From RGIG3872 sp045660245 (GTDB lineage: Bacteria > Bacillota > Clostridia > Christensenellales > UBA1242), in the NCBI GenBank assembly GCA_045660245.1, contig JAZRDJ010000047.1, positions 1 through 6,743 on the forward strand: a stretch of 6,743 nt of DNA, read 5' to 3'. This document shows, piece after piece, positions 5,620 through 6,743 of the stretch. Under the pieces are notes generated by a model. The model saw only the letters and a list, made by a program, of their open reading frames with translations. It had not been told where the DNA came from and did no database searches. The position numbers and the translations under genes are program-made. Within the stretch, counting starts at the first letter, position 1. The number at the start of each line of letters is the position of its first letter.

Positions 5620-5626
5620 AAGGAGG
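5620..5626 (+). promoter_or_regulatory. Near-perfect Shine-Dalgarno fixing the start at 5635
   Basis: AAGGAGG ends eight bases before the ATG at 5635. It sits inside the upstream in-frame extension that begins at 5566, and that extension also covers the promoter, so the longer reading is not the real protein. Confidence 0.88.
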
Positions 5627-5634
5627 ATTTTATC

Positions 5635-6066
5635 ATGAAAATTGATATTTCAAATGAATTTTATGCAATTAGTGATGAGGAAATTATTGACTTTGTAAAT
5701 AACTGGGCGATTGAAAATTATGGAAAGGTTTTGGTTGGCGATGATGCGAGAATTTTGAGGAATAGAAAAACAGATACAATCGTTGTTTATTATGAGGGAG
5801 CATATGTTGAGGAACTCGATACAAACGCTCAAACGGTTTCTCTTTCAAAGACTGGCTCAAGAATTTCAGATGAGTCTTTCGATGAAAATTTGCTTGAAAT
5901 TGATTGGAGAAAATATTTGAATGCAAGAATCCCAAATTATCTTGAATTTTTCAAAAAATCAAGATTCAACAAAATAGGTGAATATGTTGCAAAAGAACGT
6001 ATAGCTCTTGAAAAAGAAATTAGTACTTTTGCTGCTACAGATCAAGATATTGAAAGAGAAAGATAA
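5635..6066 (+). CDS. Unrecognised 143-residue soluble protein
   Basis: I do not recognise this family. The start at 5635 is set by the AAGGAGG and the promoter. The protein is charged and acidic with no signal peptide or membrane segment. Its N-terminal half mixes helix (D-E-E-I-I-D-F-V-N-N-W near 14-24) with beta-like segments (I-L-R-N-R-K-T-D-T-I-V-V-Y-Y near 40-53), while the last 45 residues look helical and end in a highly charged tail (D-I-E-R-E-R). No catalytic or metal motif is visible. It stands alone between its own promoter and terminator, and its combination of near-ideal promoter and ribosome site suggests an abundant product. No neighbour suggests its role. Confidence 0.85.
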   Translation: MKIDISNEFYAISDEEIIDFVNNWAIENYGKVLVGDDARILRNRKTDTIVVYYEGAYVEELDTNAQTVSLSKTGSRISDESFDENLLEIDWRKYLNARIPNYLEFFKKSRFNKIGEYVAKERIALEKEISTFAATDQDIERER

Positions 6067-6078
6067 TAAGAAAAAATC

Positions 6079-6116
6079 AAAAAAGACACTGATAAAAATT
6101 CAGTGTCTTTTTTTTT
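6079..6116. terminator. Bidirectional terminator between convergent genes
   Basis: A stem of up to 14 bp (6079-6092 with 6100-6113) with the loop TAAAAAT is followed by T bases to 6116 on the plus strand. The left flank is A-rich (6071-6084), so the minus strand reads as a hairpin followed by T bases too. It lies 12 bases after the plus-strand gene's stop and 23 bases past the stop of the minus-strand gene, serving both. Confidence 0.9.
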
Positions 6117-6139
6117 GTGTGATAAATCCGGCAAAATTT

Positions 6140-6571
6140 TTAGCCCTTAAGGTATTTTTTGAGTTCATTGAAGTGTTGTTCTTCCATATTCTCGATTGCG
6201 AGTAGCAATTCCTTGACGTCTTCACTTGCATTTTCGTAGTCCGCTCGGTTTTTGTAAAGTTCCAGAGTTCCCATCACTGTGCCGAGAAGCATCATTTCGG
6301 CGAGTTTTCTCACACTGTTGTCTGTGATTGTGCTCATTTGAATGCTTGTCCAAAGTTTTGCTTTTTCAAACCAATTGTTATCTTTGAGGTCAACGTCGTG
6401 TTTTTTTGCAAGGTCTTCAATCTTTTCGTTATATTCTTTGTATCGATCAAATTGTGCGTTAAGCAATTTTGAAAACTCTTGTGTGTTGGTCTTTGGTTTG
6501 AGGTCTGCAATGGATTGCATTGCTGTTTTTGTGTTTTGATACATTGCGATCAAAATTTCTGATGTTGTCAT
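6140..6571 (-). CDS. Four-helix-bundle-like hypothetical protein (ferritin-like/DUF2383-type resemblance)
   Basis: The product is 143 residues and appears almost wholly helical, with about four long helices: near 3-22, 29-60, 70-105 (with S-I-Q-M-S-T-I-T-D-N and A-E-M-M-L-L-G-T-V-M-G) and 117-140. The closing E-Q-H-F-N-E-L-K-K-Y-L and the repeated helix lengths recall small ferritin-like or DUF2383-type proteins seen in many Clostridia. A full ExxH iron-site set is not evident, so metal binding is not claimed. The start is the ATG at 6571, supported by AAAGGAG nine bases upstream on the minus strand. A longer reading to 6640 would add a hydrophobic 23-residue leader but begins at TTG without a ribosome site and covers this Shine-Dalgarno. 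It is convergent with the gene at 5635, alone in its unit, and its function is unknown. Confidence 0.85.
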   Translation of the reverse strand: MTTSEILIAMYQNTKTAMQSIADLKPKTNTQEFSKLLNAQFDRYKEYNEKIEDLAKKHDVDLKDNNWFEKAKLWTSIQMSTITDNSVRKLAEMMLLGTVMGTLELYKNRADYENASEDVKELLLAIENMEEQHFNELKKYLKG

Positions 6572-6580
6572 GTTTTTTAT

Positions 6581-6587
6581 CTCCTTT
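6581..6587 (-). promoter_or_regulatory. Ribosome binding site fixing the minus-strand gene start
   Basis: On the minus strand this reads AAAGGAG, nine bases before the ATG at 6571. It decides against the TTG-initiated extension to 6640. Confidence 0.85.
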
Positions 6588-6612
6588 TTTGTTAGTATGG
6601 ACAAAAATAGCA

Positions 6613-6640
6613 AAAATATAAAACAAAGTTTTATTTTCAA
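6613..6640 (-). promoter_or_regulatory. Candidate promoter for the minus-strand helical protein
   Basis: On the minus strand TTGAAA (6640-6635), a 16-base spacer and TATTTT (6618-6613). The match is moderate in very AT-rich DNA. An alternative further upstream is TTGATT (6702-6697) with a perfect TATAAT (6677-6672) but a 19-base spacer. Confidence 0.35.
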
Positions 6641-6719
6641 AAAATGTAAGTTTTGTTTTTTTTGAGTAAATATTATATATAATAATTTTATAAAAAAATC
6701 AATTATTGCATAAAATTGT

Positions 6720-6743
6720 TTGACACCTGGGGGAGGGGGATGT
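6720..6743 (+). promoter_or_regulatory. Truncated promoter with G5-A-G5 spacer, possible CsoR/RcnR-type operator
   Basis: A perfect TTGACA at 6720-6725 is followed by CCT, five G, A, five G, then ATGT at the window edge. A 17-base spacer would put the first -10 base at 6743, which is a T. Two G5 tracts stand out sharply in this AT-rich DNA and lie exactly in the spacer, where CsoR/RcnR-family metal or thiol sensors bind G/C-tract operators. The -10 and the gene lie beyond the window, so this is a partial site. Confidence 0.45.

Noticed and set aside
5566..5634. N-terminal extension of the 143-residue protein
   Set aside because: It covers the promoter and the AAGGAGG site and has no ribosome site of its own.
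6572..6640. Signal-peptide-like extension of the minus-strand protein
   Set aside because: It begins with TTG without a Shine-Dalgarno and overlaps the AAAGGAG that serves the ATG at 6571; hydrophobic residues are expected by chance when AT-rich DNA is translated.
6661..6720. Very AT-rich stretch as an origin or attachment site
   Set aside because: No repeated DnaA-box-like or core-repeat sequence is visible; it fits an ordinary region between divergent promoters.
1..6743. Mycoplasma-like code in which TGA encodes Trp
   Set aside because: TGA is a stop at the end of the peptidase gene and at the DUF1653 gene, and Trp is encoded by TGG throughout.

Overview
The window is AT-rich bacterial DNA with tightly packed short genes. 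It has A/G-rich Shine-Dalgarno sites (GGAG, AAGGAGG), textbook TTGACA/TATAAT promoters and hairpin plus T-run terminators. TAA, TAG and TGA are all used as stops, so this is the standard code, not a mollicute with TGA read as Trp. The protein types and signals fit a low-GC Firmicute, most likely an uncultured, probably gut-associated Clostridia relative. That placement is inference from style. I see no rRNA, tRNA, CRISPR array, insertion sequence or phage gene.

Layout. (1) Bases 1-113 are the tail of a GNAT acetyltransferase that resembles AAC(6')-type enzymes. (2) Bases 117-2303 form a four-gene transcription unit. It has a consensus promoter, a perfect 7+7 bp inverted repeat at the expected transcription start, a small three-helix membrane protein, a small XRE/HTH regulator overlapping it by one base, an ABC ATPase, an overlapping ABC-2 permease and a strong terminator. 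It looks like a self-regulated efflux or membrane-stress operon. (3) Bases 2304-4460 hold two candidate promoters, a leader with a possible broken micro-ORF, and three tightly linked genes: a short divergent zinc peptidase resembling the catalytic core of family M3 (oligoendopeptidase F), an unrecognised 216-residue protein overlapping it by ATGA, and a DUF1653 protein. (4) Bases 4500-5560 hold a promoter, a Nudix hydrolase, a cytidine-deaminase-like enzyme with an altered ribose-binding motif, and a terminator. Both products act on nucleotide-like compounds. (5) Bases 5575-6116 are a single-gene unit for an unrecognised 143-residue protein with near-ideal promoter and ribosome binding site. 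(6) On the minus strand, 6140-6571 encodes a 143-residue helical-bundle protein. It is convergent with the previous gene and shares a terminator that works in both directions. (7) The last bases look like the start of another promoter with a G5-A-G5 tract in its spacer, which resembles CsoR/RcnR-type metal-sensor operators.

The best candidates for something undescribed are the M3-like peptidase with its translationally coupled unknown partner, the deaminase with Cys/Asp in place of the usual Asn/Glu ribose-binding pair, and the truncated G-tract promoter at the right edge.
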